A DNA stretch of 64,000 bases, from the NCBI GenBank assembly GCA_964510345.1, contig CAZEBB010000006.1:13170-77169 (forward strand), in the 5' to 3' direction. This document shows positions 7,477 to 15,232 of this stretch, piece by piece. Origin of the DNA: JAAYQA01 sp964510345. GTDB taxonomy: Bacteria; Bacillota; Clostridia; Tissierellales; Peptoniphilaceae. The notes under the pieces were generated by a model. It made no database searches, was not told the origin of the DNA, and saw nothing but the letters and a program-made list of their open reading frames with translations. Made by a program: the position numbers and the translations under genes. Positions within the stretch are counted from its first letter, which is position 1; every line of letters starts with the position of its first letter.

Positions 7477-8864
7477 TATTTCACCTTGGACCAGACCACG
7501 CCGGAGGGCGTATCTTTGAGCTCGATCCCACGGGCCTTGAGCTCGTCACGGATGCGGTCGGCCTCGGCATAGTTTTTCTCTTTGCGCGCCTCTTCCCGCT
7601 TTTGGATCCACTCGTTGATCTCTTCGTCGATATCGGTGTCTTCATTTTTATAAAGCAGCCCGAGCACGCCCGCCATGGTGGACAAGGTGTCGACGGCGTT
7701 TTGCACATCTTCCCAGGAGGTGGACTCGTCGATCTCCTGATTGGCGTATTTTACGAAGTTGAAGATCACGCTGATGGCGTCGGCCGTGTTTAAGTCGTCG
7801 CTCATCGCGGCGTCGAAGCTCTCCAGATACTCTTTGTAGTCGAGCTTCTGTTCGCCTTTATGCTCTGCTTGTTTCAGCAAGCGCTGTAAGCGGTCCTTGG
7901 CATTGTATAGGCGCTGGAGCCCGTTTTTCGCGTGGTCCATCACCTCGCCCGAGAAGTCGATCGGGTTTCTGTAATGTGCCGACAGCAGCCAATAGCGGAC
8001 GGCTTCTAAGTCGTATTCTTCTTTGAGCTCGTGGATCGTGCGAATATTGCCGAGGGACTTGCTCATCTTCTCCTCGTCCATCGTGATCATGGCATTGTGC
8101 ATCCAGTAGTTTGCAAACGGCTTACCGGTGAGCGTTTCGGACTGTGCAATCTCGTTTTCATGGTGCGGGAACTGCAGGTCGGAGCCACCGGCGTGGATGT
8201 CGATCGTGTCGCCCAGCAAGGTCTTCGCCATGACGGAGCACTCGATATGCCAACCCGGGCGCCCCATCCCCCACGGGCTCTCCCAAGCGGGTTCATCGTC
8301 GACTTTTCTCGCCTTCCAAAGGGCGAAGTCGAGCGGGTTTCTCTTTTGCTCGTTCACGTCGATGCGCGCTCCGGAGATCAGGTCATCGATCTCTTTTTTG
8401 GAGAGGCGGCCGTAGTTCTTGGCTTTGGATACGTCAAAATACACGTCGCCCTCCACTGCATACGCCGCGTCTTTTTCGATCAATCCTTCGATAAAGGCGA
8501 TCATGTCATCGATGTGCTCGGTGGCGCGCGGGTGATTCGTGTGGTCTTCCAATACGTTTAAGCCGATGGAGTCTTCTTCATACGCTTTGATGAATTTCTC
8601 CGTGATCTTGTCGATCGACACGCCTTCTTCTTTCGCCTTGTTGATGATCTTGTCGTCGATGTCGGTATAGTTTTGGACATAGCGCACGTCCATCCCCTTA
8701 TAAAGGAGGTAACGGCGCAGGGTGTCAAACACGACCAGCGGGCGGGCGTTGCCGATGTGGATATAGTTGTACACCGTCGGTCCGCAGACATAGATGCGGG
8801 CGACGTTTTTTTCTACCGGTTCAAAGGTCTCTTTTTTTCTCGTGAGTGTATTGTAAATTTGCAT
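7476..8864 (-). CDS. cysS: Cysteinyl-tRNA synthetase
   Basis: A 462-residue class I synthetase that charges tRNA-Cys. The HIGH motif appears as HIGNARPLV near residue 36 and KMSKS as KMSKSLGN. Zinc ligands are visible in YVCGPTVYN and in the WHIECS and HHENE segments. The length is typical of bacterial CysRS. Translation starts at ATG 8864 behind AAGGAG. It is transcribed with gltX upstream and thyX downstream; only 25 bases separate it from gltX. Confidence 0.95.
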   Translation of the reverse strand: MQIYNTLTRKKETFEPVEKNVARIYVCGPTVYNYIHIGNARPLVVFDTLRRYLLYKGMDVRYVQNYTDIDDKIINKAKEEGVSIDKITEKFIKAYEEDSIGLNVLEDHTNHPRATEHIDDMIAFIEGLIEKDAAYAVEGDVYFDVSKAKNYGRLSKKEIDDLISGARIDVNEQKRNPLDFALWKARKVDDEPAWESPWGMGRPGWHIECSVMAKTLLGDTIDIHAGGSDLQFPHHENEIAQSETLTGKPFANYWMHNAMITMDEEKMSKSLGNIRTIHELKEEYDLEAVRYWLLSAHYRNPIDFSGEVMDHAKNGLQRLYNAKDRLQRLLKQAEHKGEQKLDYKEYLESFDAAMSDDLNTADAISVIFNFVKYANQEIDESTSWEDVQNAVDTLSTMAGVLGLLYKNEDTDIDEEINEWIQKREEARKEKNYAEADRIRDELKARGIELKDTPSGVVWSKVK

Positions 8865-8889
8865 GGTCTCTCCTTATGACGTACGTCTT

Positions 8890-10356
8890 CTAAAGATAGC
8901 CTTCGATCCTCTTCAGCAGCTTTTCTTTGCCGAGGAGCAAAAACACATTCGTAAGGTCCGGGCCATGGACATTGCCGGTGATCATCGCGCGAACCGGCAT
9001 GAAGAGGTCTTTCCCTTTCACTCCGGTCTGCTTTTGGACCGCTTTCATAATCCCCTTTACCGACGCCGCGTCAAAGGTCTCCAGCGCTTCCACCTGCTCT
9101 TTAAACGCCTGCGCAAGTTCTTTCACATGGGGCAGGGAGGCATATTCTTTCGCCTCGTCTTCTTCGATCCGAATCTCTTCGGCGAAGATCATGTCCGATT
9201 CGGGTACGATGTCCGCCAAGGTCTGTAAACTTTCCTTATAGGTCTGTGCCAAGAGACTGAGCCACTCGGGATCCGTTGTATCGTCGATCTTTCCGGCATC
9301 TTTCAAATACGGCGAGAACAGCGCGCCCAGTTCTTCATCCGATTTGCTCTTGATATGCTGTGCGTTCACCCAATTAAGTTTGTCGCGGTCAAAGATGCCG
9401 CCGCTGGACGATACGCGGGTGAAATCAAACGCGGGAACGAGCTCTTCCAGCGTAAATATCTCCTGATTGTCCTCCGGTGACCACCCGACCAATGCGAGGT
9501 AGTTGATCAGCCCTTCCGGCAAATAGCCTTGGGCGATAAAGTCTTCCACGGCGACGTCGTCGTTTCGTTTGGACAATTTCTTGTGGTCTTTATTGAGCAC
9601 CGTCGGCAAATGCACATACGCGGGTTTTTCCCAACCGAGTGCATCGTACAAAAACACGTGCTTCGGCGTGGAGGGCAACCACTCTTCCCCGCGGACCACG
9701 TGGGTGATCTCCATGTCGTGGTCGTCGACGACGACGGCGAGGTGATACGTGGGGAACCCGTCCGATTTGATGAGCACCTGATCGTCCAGATCGTCTGCCG
9801 ATATATCCTGATGCCCGCGGATGATGTCGTCAAACGAGATCGTCCCGCCGACGGGGAGCTTCATGCGGAGCACATGCTCTTCTCCCGCGGCGATGCGCGC
9901 TTTGGCCTCTTCCGGGTCGATCGCGCGGCAGAGCCCGTCATAACGCGGCACCTTGCCGTCGGCCTTTTGCTGCCCGCGAAGATTGTCCAGTCGCTCTTTG
10001 GTGCAGAAGCAATAGTAGGCATCACCCTGCTCTACCAGTTTCTCGGCGATCTCGTCGTACACGCCTTTGGCGACGCGTTCCGACTGGATATACGGCGTAT
10101 GCGGCCCCACCTGTACGAGGGTCTCATCCTCCAGCTTGACGCCTTCGTCGATCGAAAGGCCTGCCCATGACAATGAATGGATCAGGTTTTCCATGGCGCC
10201 TTCCACGAAGCGCGTGCGGTCGGTGTCTTCAATGCGAAGCAGGAAGTCGCCTCCCTTTTGTTTGGCATACAGATAATTATAGAGCGCCGTGCGCAAGCCG
10301 CCGATATGCAAATAACCGGTCGGGCTCGGCGCAAAACGCAGTCGAGTTTTTTCCAT
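8890..10356 (-). CDS. gltX: Glutamyl-tRNA synthetase
   Basis: A 488-residue class I synthetase. It has FAPSPTGYLHIGGLRTAL with the HIGH motif at the N-terminus, KLSKRNDDV as the KMSKS equivalent, and a C-terminal anticodon-binding domain ending LGKEKLLKRI. Start ATG 10356 has AGGAGG upstream. Whether it also charges tRNA-Gln cannot be told from the sequence, and no GatCAB genes are in the window. It lies eight bases after an HD-domain gene. Confidence 0.95.
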   Translation of the reverse strand: MEKTRLRFAPSPTGYLHIGGLRTALYNYLYAKQKGGDFLLRIEDTDRTRFVEGAMENLIHSLSWAGLSIDEGVKLEDETLVQVGPHTPYIQSERVAKGVYDEIAEKLVEQGDAYYCFCTKERLDNLRGQQKADGKVPRYDGLCRAIDPEEAKARIAAGEEHVLRMKLPVGGTISFDDIIRGHQDISADDLDDQVLIKSDGFPTYHLAVVVDDHDMEITHVVRGEEWLPSTPKHVFLYDALGWEKPAYVHLPTVLNKDHKKLSKRNDDVAVEDFIAQGYLPEGLINYLALVGWSPEDNQEIFTLEELVPAFDFTRVSSSGGIFDRDKLNWVNAQHIKSKSDEELGALFSPYLKDAGKIDDTTDPEWLSLLAQTYKESLQTLADIVPESDMIFAEEIRIEEDEAKEYASLPHVKELAQAFKEQVEALETFDAASVKGIMKAVQKQTGVKGKDLFMPVRAMITGNVHGPDLTNVFLLLGKEKLLKRIEGYL

Positions 10357-10364
10357 CGTTCCTC

Positions 10365-10946
10365 CTATTCAGCGGGGGTTCCGGCGAGGCCGATCTCTTC
10401 GGCGACGGTTCGCATCCCCATAATCGTTTCGTGAATGACATCGTCGATCGGCATGCCCAAGCGCTCGGCACCCTGTGCGATGATCTCTCGGTCCACACCT
10501 TTCGCGAACCCTTTGTCTTTCCATTTTTTCTTCACAGACTTCTTTTCCATATCGAGGATCGACTTATTCGGTCGCATGAGCGCTGTCGCCATCACCAATC
10601 CTGTGAGTTCGTCGATCGTAAAGAGCACTTTCTCGATCGGTTCGATCGGCTCCACATCGGTACAGATGCCGTAACCGTGCGAGACGACGGCGCGCACATC
10701 TTCCGCCGGCCATCCTCTTTCGGTGAGGATCTCTTCGGTCTTCAGGCAGTGTTGTTCCGGGTATTTCTCGTAATCCAAGTCGTGGACTAACCCGATGACG
10801 CCCCAGCGATCTACATTGTCCGGATCCAGTTTCTCCGCAAAATGGCGCATGACCGCTTCTACCGACAATGCGTGCAGATACAGGCTTTCACTTTGGTTAT
10901 ATTCCTTAAAAAGCGCAAGCGCTTCTTCTCTCGTTGGTGTCGACAT
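10365..10946 (-). CDS. HD-domain metal-dependent phosphohydrolase
   Basis: A 193-residue protein of the HD superfamily. A His (LYLHALSVEAVMRHFAE), the central HD pair (LVHDLDYEKYPEQH) and a downstream Asp (FTIDELTGLVMA) make up the metal-binding set. Short proteins of this group are annotated as HDIG-domain hydrolases with unknown nucleotide or phosphate-ester substrates. ATG 10946 is chosen because AAGGAG lies eight bases upstream; an ATG three codons earlier is too close to it. It sits directly upstream of gltX, and a TATAAT element precedes it. Confidence 0.8.
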   Translation of the reverse strand: MSTPTREEALALFKEYNQSESLYLHALSVEAVMRHFAEKLDPDNVDRWGVIGLVHDLDYEKYPEQHCLKTEEILTERGWPAEDVRAVVSHGYGICTDVEPIEPIEKVLFTIDELTGLVMATALMRPNKSILDMEKKSVKKKWKDKGFAKGVDREIIAQGAERLGMPIDDVIHETIMGMRTVAEEIGLAGTPAE

Positions 10947-10983
10947 TTCATTCACTCCTTTATGCGATTATAACATAGGAATG

Positions 10984-11012
10984 GAGAAAAAAAGAACGCC
11001 GTGAAGGCGTTC
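10984..11012 (-). terminator. Terminator of purine permease gene
   Basis: On the minus strand GAACGCC-TTCAC-GGCGTTC forms a seven-base-pair hairpin followed by seven to eight T residues, immediately after the permease stop codon. Confidence 0.88.
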
Positions 11013-11021
11013 GAGGTAATA

Positions 11022-12440
11022 CTAAAATATCGCGGTGAGAACATAGTTGACGACAAACAGCGCCGTGGCGCCGAAGAGGATCGGGTGTACATCTTTCATC
11101 TGGCCCTTGACGGCTTTAATCAAGATGTAGAACACGAATCCGACGGCAATCCCGTTGGAGATACTATACGAGAGGCACATGAAGATGCTGGCGAAGAATG
11201 CCGGGATGGCTTGATCGAGGTCGGGCCAGTCGATGTCTTTAAATGCAGCCAACATCATGACGCCGACGACTATCAGCGCGGCAGCGGTTGCTTGCGCGGG
11301 TACCAACTGCGCGATCGGCGCCAAGAAGATCGAAAGTCCGAACAGTGCGGCGACGACAACCGAGGTAAGCCCCGTGCGTCCGCCGACGCCGATTCCCGCC
11401 GCGCTTTCTACATAGGTCGTGGTGTTGGAGGTACCGAGTACGGCACCTACGGAGGTCGCGATCGCATCGGCAAAGAGCGCCTTGTCCATCTTGGAGCTGA
11501 AGCCGCCTCTTTCCATCATGAGTCGCTCGTCTTCTTCGCTGAAGATCCCCGAGCGTCTACCGGTACCGATAAAGGTGCCGATGGTGTCAAAAGTGTCGGT
11601 CAAGCTGAAGGCGAAGATGGTCATGAGCACGTCGGTAATGCGGGACGGATCAGAGAACAGCGATAGCAGTCCTTCTTGGCCTAATGCCGCTCCGAAGGTC
11701 ACGCCCAGCTCTGAGAATGCCTGCGATACGCCGATGCCGCTCGTCACTTGCGAGAGGTCGACGACGCCCATGGGGATTCCGATCGCGGTCGTCACCACGA
11801 TGCCCAGCAAGATGGCGCCGCGCACTTTTTTCACAAGAAGTACGGTGGTCAGCAACAAACCGAACAGCGCCAGCAATACGCCGGGGGTGTTCAACGGGAC
11901 CAAGCCCGGTACGACGGAGCTGTTCGCAATGACCGTACCTGAATCGAGTTGTACATAGGTGCCGGGATCGGCCAGGAATTCTAAGAACCCTCCGTTTTTC
12001 AAGCCGATATAGGCGATAAACAAGCCGATTCCTCCCGAGATCGCATTTTGTAATGCGCCGGGAATCGCCAGTATGATCTGTTTTCGGATTTTGGTGACGG
12101 TGATAAAGATATTGATAAGACCACATATAAAGACCATGGCCAGCGCTTGTTGCCAGCTAAAGCCCATCCCGAATACGACCGTGTACGTAAAGAATGCGTT
12201 GAGTCCCATACCCGCGGCTTGCGCGTACGGAACGTTCGCAAACAGTCCCATGACCAGCGTTCCGATCATCGCTGCGATAATCGTCGCCAGATACACCCCA
12301 CCCCACGGCATGCCCGTTTGGGACAGGATCAGCGGGTTGACAAAGATGATGTACGACATCGTAAAGAAGGTCGTAATCCCCGCAATCACTTCGGTGGATA
12401 CCGTCGTGTTATTTTCTTTCAGTTGGAAATACTTCTCCAT
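11022..12440 (-). CDS. NCS2/AzgA-type purine (guanine/hypoxanthine or adenine) permease
   Basis: A 472-residue transporter with about 12-14 membrane spans. Its N-terminus (TEVIAGITTFFTMSYIIFVN) and AAGMGLNAFF segment are hallmarks of the AzgA branch (PbuG, PbuO, AdeP) of nucleobase transporters. The SNTTTYVESAAGIGVGGRTG segment (conserved GGRTG) is also present. It imports purine bases with protons. Exact specificity cannot be read. It is monocistronic with its own terminator and a TATAAT promoter in the divergent gap; that gap of 114 bases is too short for a purine riboswitch. Confidence 0.85.
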   Translation of the reverse strand: MEKYFQLKENNTTVSTEVIAGITTFFTMSYIIFVNPLILSQTGMPWGGVYLATIIAAMIGTLVMGLFANVPYAQAAGMGLNAFFTYTVVFGMGFSWQQALAMVFICGLINIFITVTKIRKQIILAIPGALQNAISGGIGLFIAYIGLKNGGFLEFLADPGTYVQLDSGTVIANSSVVPGLVPLNTPGVLLALFGLLLTTVLLVKKVRGAILLGIVVTTAIGIPMGVVDLSQVTSGIGVSQAFSELGVTFGAALGQEGLLSLFSDPSRITDVLMTIFAFSLTDTFDTIGTFIGTGRRSGIFSEEDERLMMERGGFSSKMDKALFADAIATSVGAVLGTSNTTTYVESAAGIGVGGRTGLTSVVVAALFGLSIFLAPIAQLVPAQATAAALIVVGVMMLAAFKDIDWPDLDQAIPAFFASIFMCLSYSISNGIAVGFVFYILIKAVKGQMKDVHPILFGATALFVVNYVLTAIF

Positions 12441-12554
12441 GGTGCCCCCTTTCTTTTCTCGTCATGATTATATCGCACCGTATGAAATCACGCCACAGGT
12501 TCCCGACGGTTCTCGATCTGTGTTACACTAAGAAAGAATTTAGGAGGTGGATAT

Positions 12555-13211
12555 TTGAAGCATTATGTACGCGATTTGCTGCGACTTCTCGCGGGACTGA
12601 CGATTTTTTCCTTTGGGATCGTAGCGACGATCATCCCTGCACTCGGCAACGCGCCATGGGATACATTTCATCAGGGGCTCACACAAATTCTCGGGATCAC
12701 TTTTGGCCAGGCGAGCATCCTCGTCGGCATCATCATCGTCGTGATCACGTTTTTTATGGAAGAACCGTTAGGGATCGGCACGGTGTTAAACGTCGTCGTC
12801 ATCGGCCTGATTGTCGATGTCATTTTGCAAAATCACTGGATCCCCTACTACCCGAACCTCGTGTACCGTGTGGTCCTTCTTTTTGCCGGGATGCTGATCA
12901 TCGGGATCGCCAGCTGGTTGTATATCGGCGCCGGATTCGGCGCAGGCCCTCGCGACGGCTTGATGCTCACGCTCATGAGAAAGACCGGACTCTCGGTTTC
13001 GGTATCGCGTATTATCGTCGAAGTATCCGCCGCTTTGATCGGCTTTCTTTTAGGCGGGCCGCTGGGAATCGGGACGGTGCTCATCTTCATCTTTCTCGGC
13101 CCCATTATCGGACTTTGGTTTCGACTGGTGCATTTTGACACCCACTCTGTTGAACACAAAACATTTACGATCCGCGATATCAAAAACAGATTAGGAAGGA
13201 ATAACGCATGA
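12555..13211 (+). CDS. YczE/YitT-type integral membrane protein
   Basis: A 218-residue membrane protein with five or six spans and the repeated motif pair GNAPWDTFHQGL and GAGPRDGLMLTL, each followed by a GIGTVL segment. This internal duplication is typical of the YczE/YyaS/YitT family, whose function is poorly known. Translation starts at TTG 12555, seven bases after AGGAGGTGG; no in-frame ATG fits as well. The stop overlaps the next gene start by four bases. A TACACT -10 element lies in the divergent promoter region shared with the purine permease. Confidence 0.82.
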   Translation: MKHYVRDLLRLLAGLTIFSFGIVATIIPALGNAPWDTFHQGLTQILGITFGQASILVGIIIVVITFFMEEPLGIGTVLNVVVIGLIVDVILQNHWIPYYPNLVYRVVLLFAGMLIIGIASWLYIGAGFGAGPRDGLMLTLMRKTGLSVSVSRIIVEVSAALIGFLLGGPLGIGTVLIFIFLGPIIGLWFRLVHFDTHSVEHKTFTIRDIKNRLGRNNA

Positions 13212-14473
13212 CCTCATTATTTAACGCTCACGATTTTCTTCAATATTTGCACGACAGCCCGACATCTTTCCACGCGACCGAACAATTGCGCGTTCTTTTC
13301 TCTGCCACAGGCTTTCAGGACCTCTGCACCGAAAAGACGCTGGAACCCGGGGAACGCTTTTATCGAATTTTCGAAGACGGTGCCTTTCTGGCCGGTGTGA
13401 TCGGTACGGATCCCGTGGAACAGTCGGGCTTCGGCATCATCGCGACACATACGGATTGGCCGACCTTTCGCGTCAAACCCAATCCGGTGATCGATAAAGA
13501 AGGGCTGCTTCGTCTGAACACCGAGCCCTACGGCGGACTCATCTGGGACAGCTGGTTGGACCGCCCCTTGGGTCTTGCCGGTCGCCTCATGGTTCGCGAG
13601 GCAGACAAGGTTTCCACCCGACTGTTTTGGATCGACGAAGACCTCGTCACCATCCCCCATGTCGCCATGCACATCGACAGCAATGCCAACAGCGGACATA
13701 TTTACAGCCTCTCCGACGAGATGCTGCCGGTGATCGGCACCTCGGACAGCGGGTTTGAGTGGCTCCCCTATCTCGCCGCTGCCACAGGAATCTCCGTAGA
13801 CGATATCTTGGACGTCGACGCATTCCTCGTGCCGCGTGAAAAGAGCGCCATGGTCGCTTTTGATCAAAGTCTGATCAGCGCGCCGCACTTGGACAATCTC
13901 GCCATGACCTACACGGCGGCTCTCGCCATGATGCACGCGGAAGCGCCCAAGCGCACCGTCATCTTTGCCGCCTTCGACTACGAGGAAATCGGCAGTCACG
14001 CGGACACGGGTGCGGACTCGCCCATGTTGTACCACTTCTTAGAAGAGATCGTCTATCGTGCGGACGGCGACCGGCAGGACTTCCTACGCGCACTCGACCG
14101 ATCCTTCCTGCTTTCGGCCGATATGGCGCACGCGGCACACCCTGCGCACCCGGAAAAATCAGACCCGACCAACCGCCCGCGCATCAACGGCGGACCGGTT
14201 ATCAAGTACTCGGCGCGCCACAGCTACACGACCACCGCAAAGACGGCGGCCATCATCAAGCAAATTGCCGGAGATATCCCGCTGCAAGCCTATGTGAATC
14301 GCTCCGAAGTGCGCGGCGGCTCCACTGCCGGCATGCATGTGCAGGCGCAAACGGGGATCCGTGGGATCGACATGGGGTGCGCCGTTCTCGGCATGCACGC
14401 GTTCCGCGAGCTGGGTGGGGTGAAGGATTTGGCTTGGATCACGGAGCTGTTTACACGGTTTTACGCGAACTAA
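13208..14473 (+). CDS. M18-family metallo-aminopeptidase
   Basis: A 421-residue di-zinc aminopeptidase of family M18 (aspartyl/broad aminopeptidase, ApeB-like). Visible metal and catalytic positions are THTDWP with the downstream VKP, DYEEIGS (catalytic Glu pair), SADMAHAAHP and the late GMHAF His. It probably trims N-terminal residues from peptides in the cytoplasm, suiting a peptide fermenter. Its ATG overlaps the stop of the YczE-like gene (ATGA). A bidirectional terminator follows. Confidence 0.9.
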   Translation: MTSLFNAHDFLQYLHDSPTSFHATEQLRVLFSATGFQDLCTEKTLEPGERFYRIFEDGAFLAGVIGTDPVEQSGFGIIATHTDWPTFRVKPNPVIDKEGLLRLNTEPYGGLIWDSWLDRPLGLAGRLMVREADKVSTRLFWIDEDLVTIPHVAMHIDSNANSGHIYSLSDEMLPVIGTSDSGFEWLPYLAAATGISVDDILDVDAFLVPREKSAMVAFDQSLISAPHLDNLAMTYTAALAMMHAEAPKRTVIFAAFDYEEIGSHADTGADSPMLYHFLEEIVYRADGDRQDFLRALDRSFLLSADMAHAAHPAHPEKSDPTNRPRINGGPVIKYSARHSYTTTAKTAAIIKQIAGDIPLQAYVNRSEVRGGSTAGMHVQAQTGIRGIDMGCAVLGMHAFRELGGVKDLAWITELFTRFYAN

Positions 14474-14496
14474 AAAAGGGGGTCGCCCCCTTTTTT
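14472..14496. terminator. Bidirectional terminator
   Basis: A six-A run, GGGGG-TCG-CCCCC and a six-T run form a symmetric hairpin between two convergent genes (the M18 peptidase and the DUF2202 protein). It can stop transcription from both sides. Confidence 0.9.
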
Positions 14497-14497
14497 A

Positions 14498-15136
14498 TTA
14501 CTCCGCCGATTGCCAGCGTCCGCGGCCGCGGCCTTGGCCGGCTGCGTTTCCGCAAGCGTCACAAATGCCGTCTCCATCTTCATCCATTTGCATCCTCTGC
14601 ATCATCCCACGGTTGCCCGTTCCACGGCGCATTCCCATGCCGCCTCGGCCGGACATTCCCTCGCCATTATTCGAACGGGTAAATGCAGCCAAGTGGTTTC
14701 TGGAGCCGTTTTGCAGATTGGTGAACATTCTCTCCACATCTTCCGGCAAACCGAGTGCAATGAGCTCATCATACATTTCGATATCTTCTTCTTCAATTTC
14801 TATGGCTCTTTCGACGCTCGCTTCGATCGTGTCCGGGGCGATGATGGTGTTTTCCGGCGCGACAACGGTTACTCCGTTGTTTTCTGCGATGCGCTCAATC
14901 GCGCGAATATGGTTTTCTTCCGATCGAACGATTCGGTTAAACGGGCGGATGTTCCCGTGTTTGTCCAGTACCGCCTGATAGGTATTGCGGGCGGCGTATT
15001 CATCGTTGATCGCCTCCTGCAGAATCGCGGTGAGCTCGGGTGTTGTCGGTTCAGCGGCAAACGCGATTTGTGTTGAGCCCAAAAATACCGCGCCGAGTGC
15101 CAATGCGTACGTAATTTTTTGCGTCATCTTTTTCAT
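14498..15136 (-). CDS. Secreted ferritin-like DUF2202 protein with Met/Gly-rich tail
   Basis: A 212-residue protein: signal peptide (MKKMTQKITYALALG to about AFAA), a four-helix ferritin-like domain of the DUF2202 type (about residues 30-155) with Glu/His positions (NDEYAARNTYQAVLD, RSEENHIRAIERI, EEDIEMYDEL, SRNHLAAF), then a Met/Gly/Arg-rich tail and an acidic DEDGDGICDACG segment with CxxC that could bind Ca or another metal. Ferritin-like domains usually bind two metals. The protein acts outside the membrane. It follows an OmpR/kinase pair whose sensor loop is also Met/Gly-rich, which suggests a shared metal or oxidative signal. Confidence 0.83.
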   Translation of the reverse strand: MKKMTQKITYALALGAVFLGSTQIAFAAEPTTPELTAILQEAINDEYAARNTYQAVLDKHGNIRPFNRIVRSEENHIRAIERIAENNGVTVVAPENTIIAPDTIEASVERAIEIEEEDIEMYDELIALGLPEDVERMFTNLQNGSRNHLAAFTRSNNGEGMSGRGGMGMRRGTGNRGMMQRMQMDEDGDGICDACGNAAGQGRGRGRWQSAE

Positions 15137-15177
15137 TTTATTTCTCCTTCTGTTCGGGTTTCCCCTTTGATACGTCT

Positions 15178-15220
15178 ATCATACAAAAAAGATATGTCTT
15201 TTTTCGTACGATTTTCGTAC
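15178..15220 (-). promoter_or_regulatory. Promoter with 11-bp-period direct repeat before DUF2202 gene
   Basis: On the minus strand GTACGAA is repeated exactly with a four-base spacer (15203-15209 and 15214-15220), a spacing typical of OmpR/PhoB-type sites. A -10-like TATGAT lies at 15178-15183, 19 bases downstream. The repeats also form the inverted repeat GTACGA-AAA-TCGTAC. The regulator gene for such a site lies two genes upstream. Confidence 0.45.
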
Positions 15221-15232
15221 ATTTTGAAGGTG

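Noticed and set aside
10167..10790. Long open frames antisense to gltX and the HD gene, and similar ones opposite groEL, gltX, cysS and trmO
   Set aside because: They are shadows of strong coding on the minus strand, without start signals or recognisable domains.
12441..12554. Purine riboswitch before the purine permease
   Set aside because: The divergent gap is only 114 bases and shared by two promoters, and no aptamer motif is visible.
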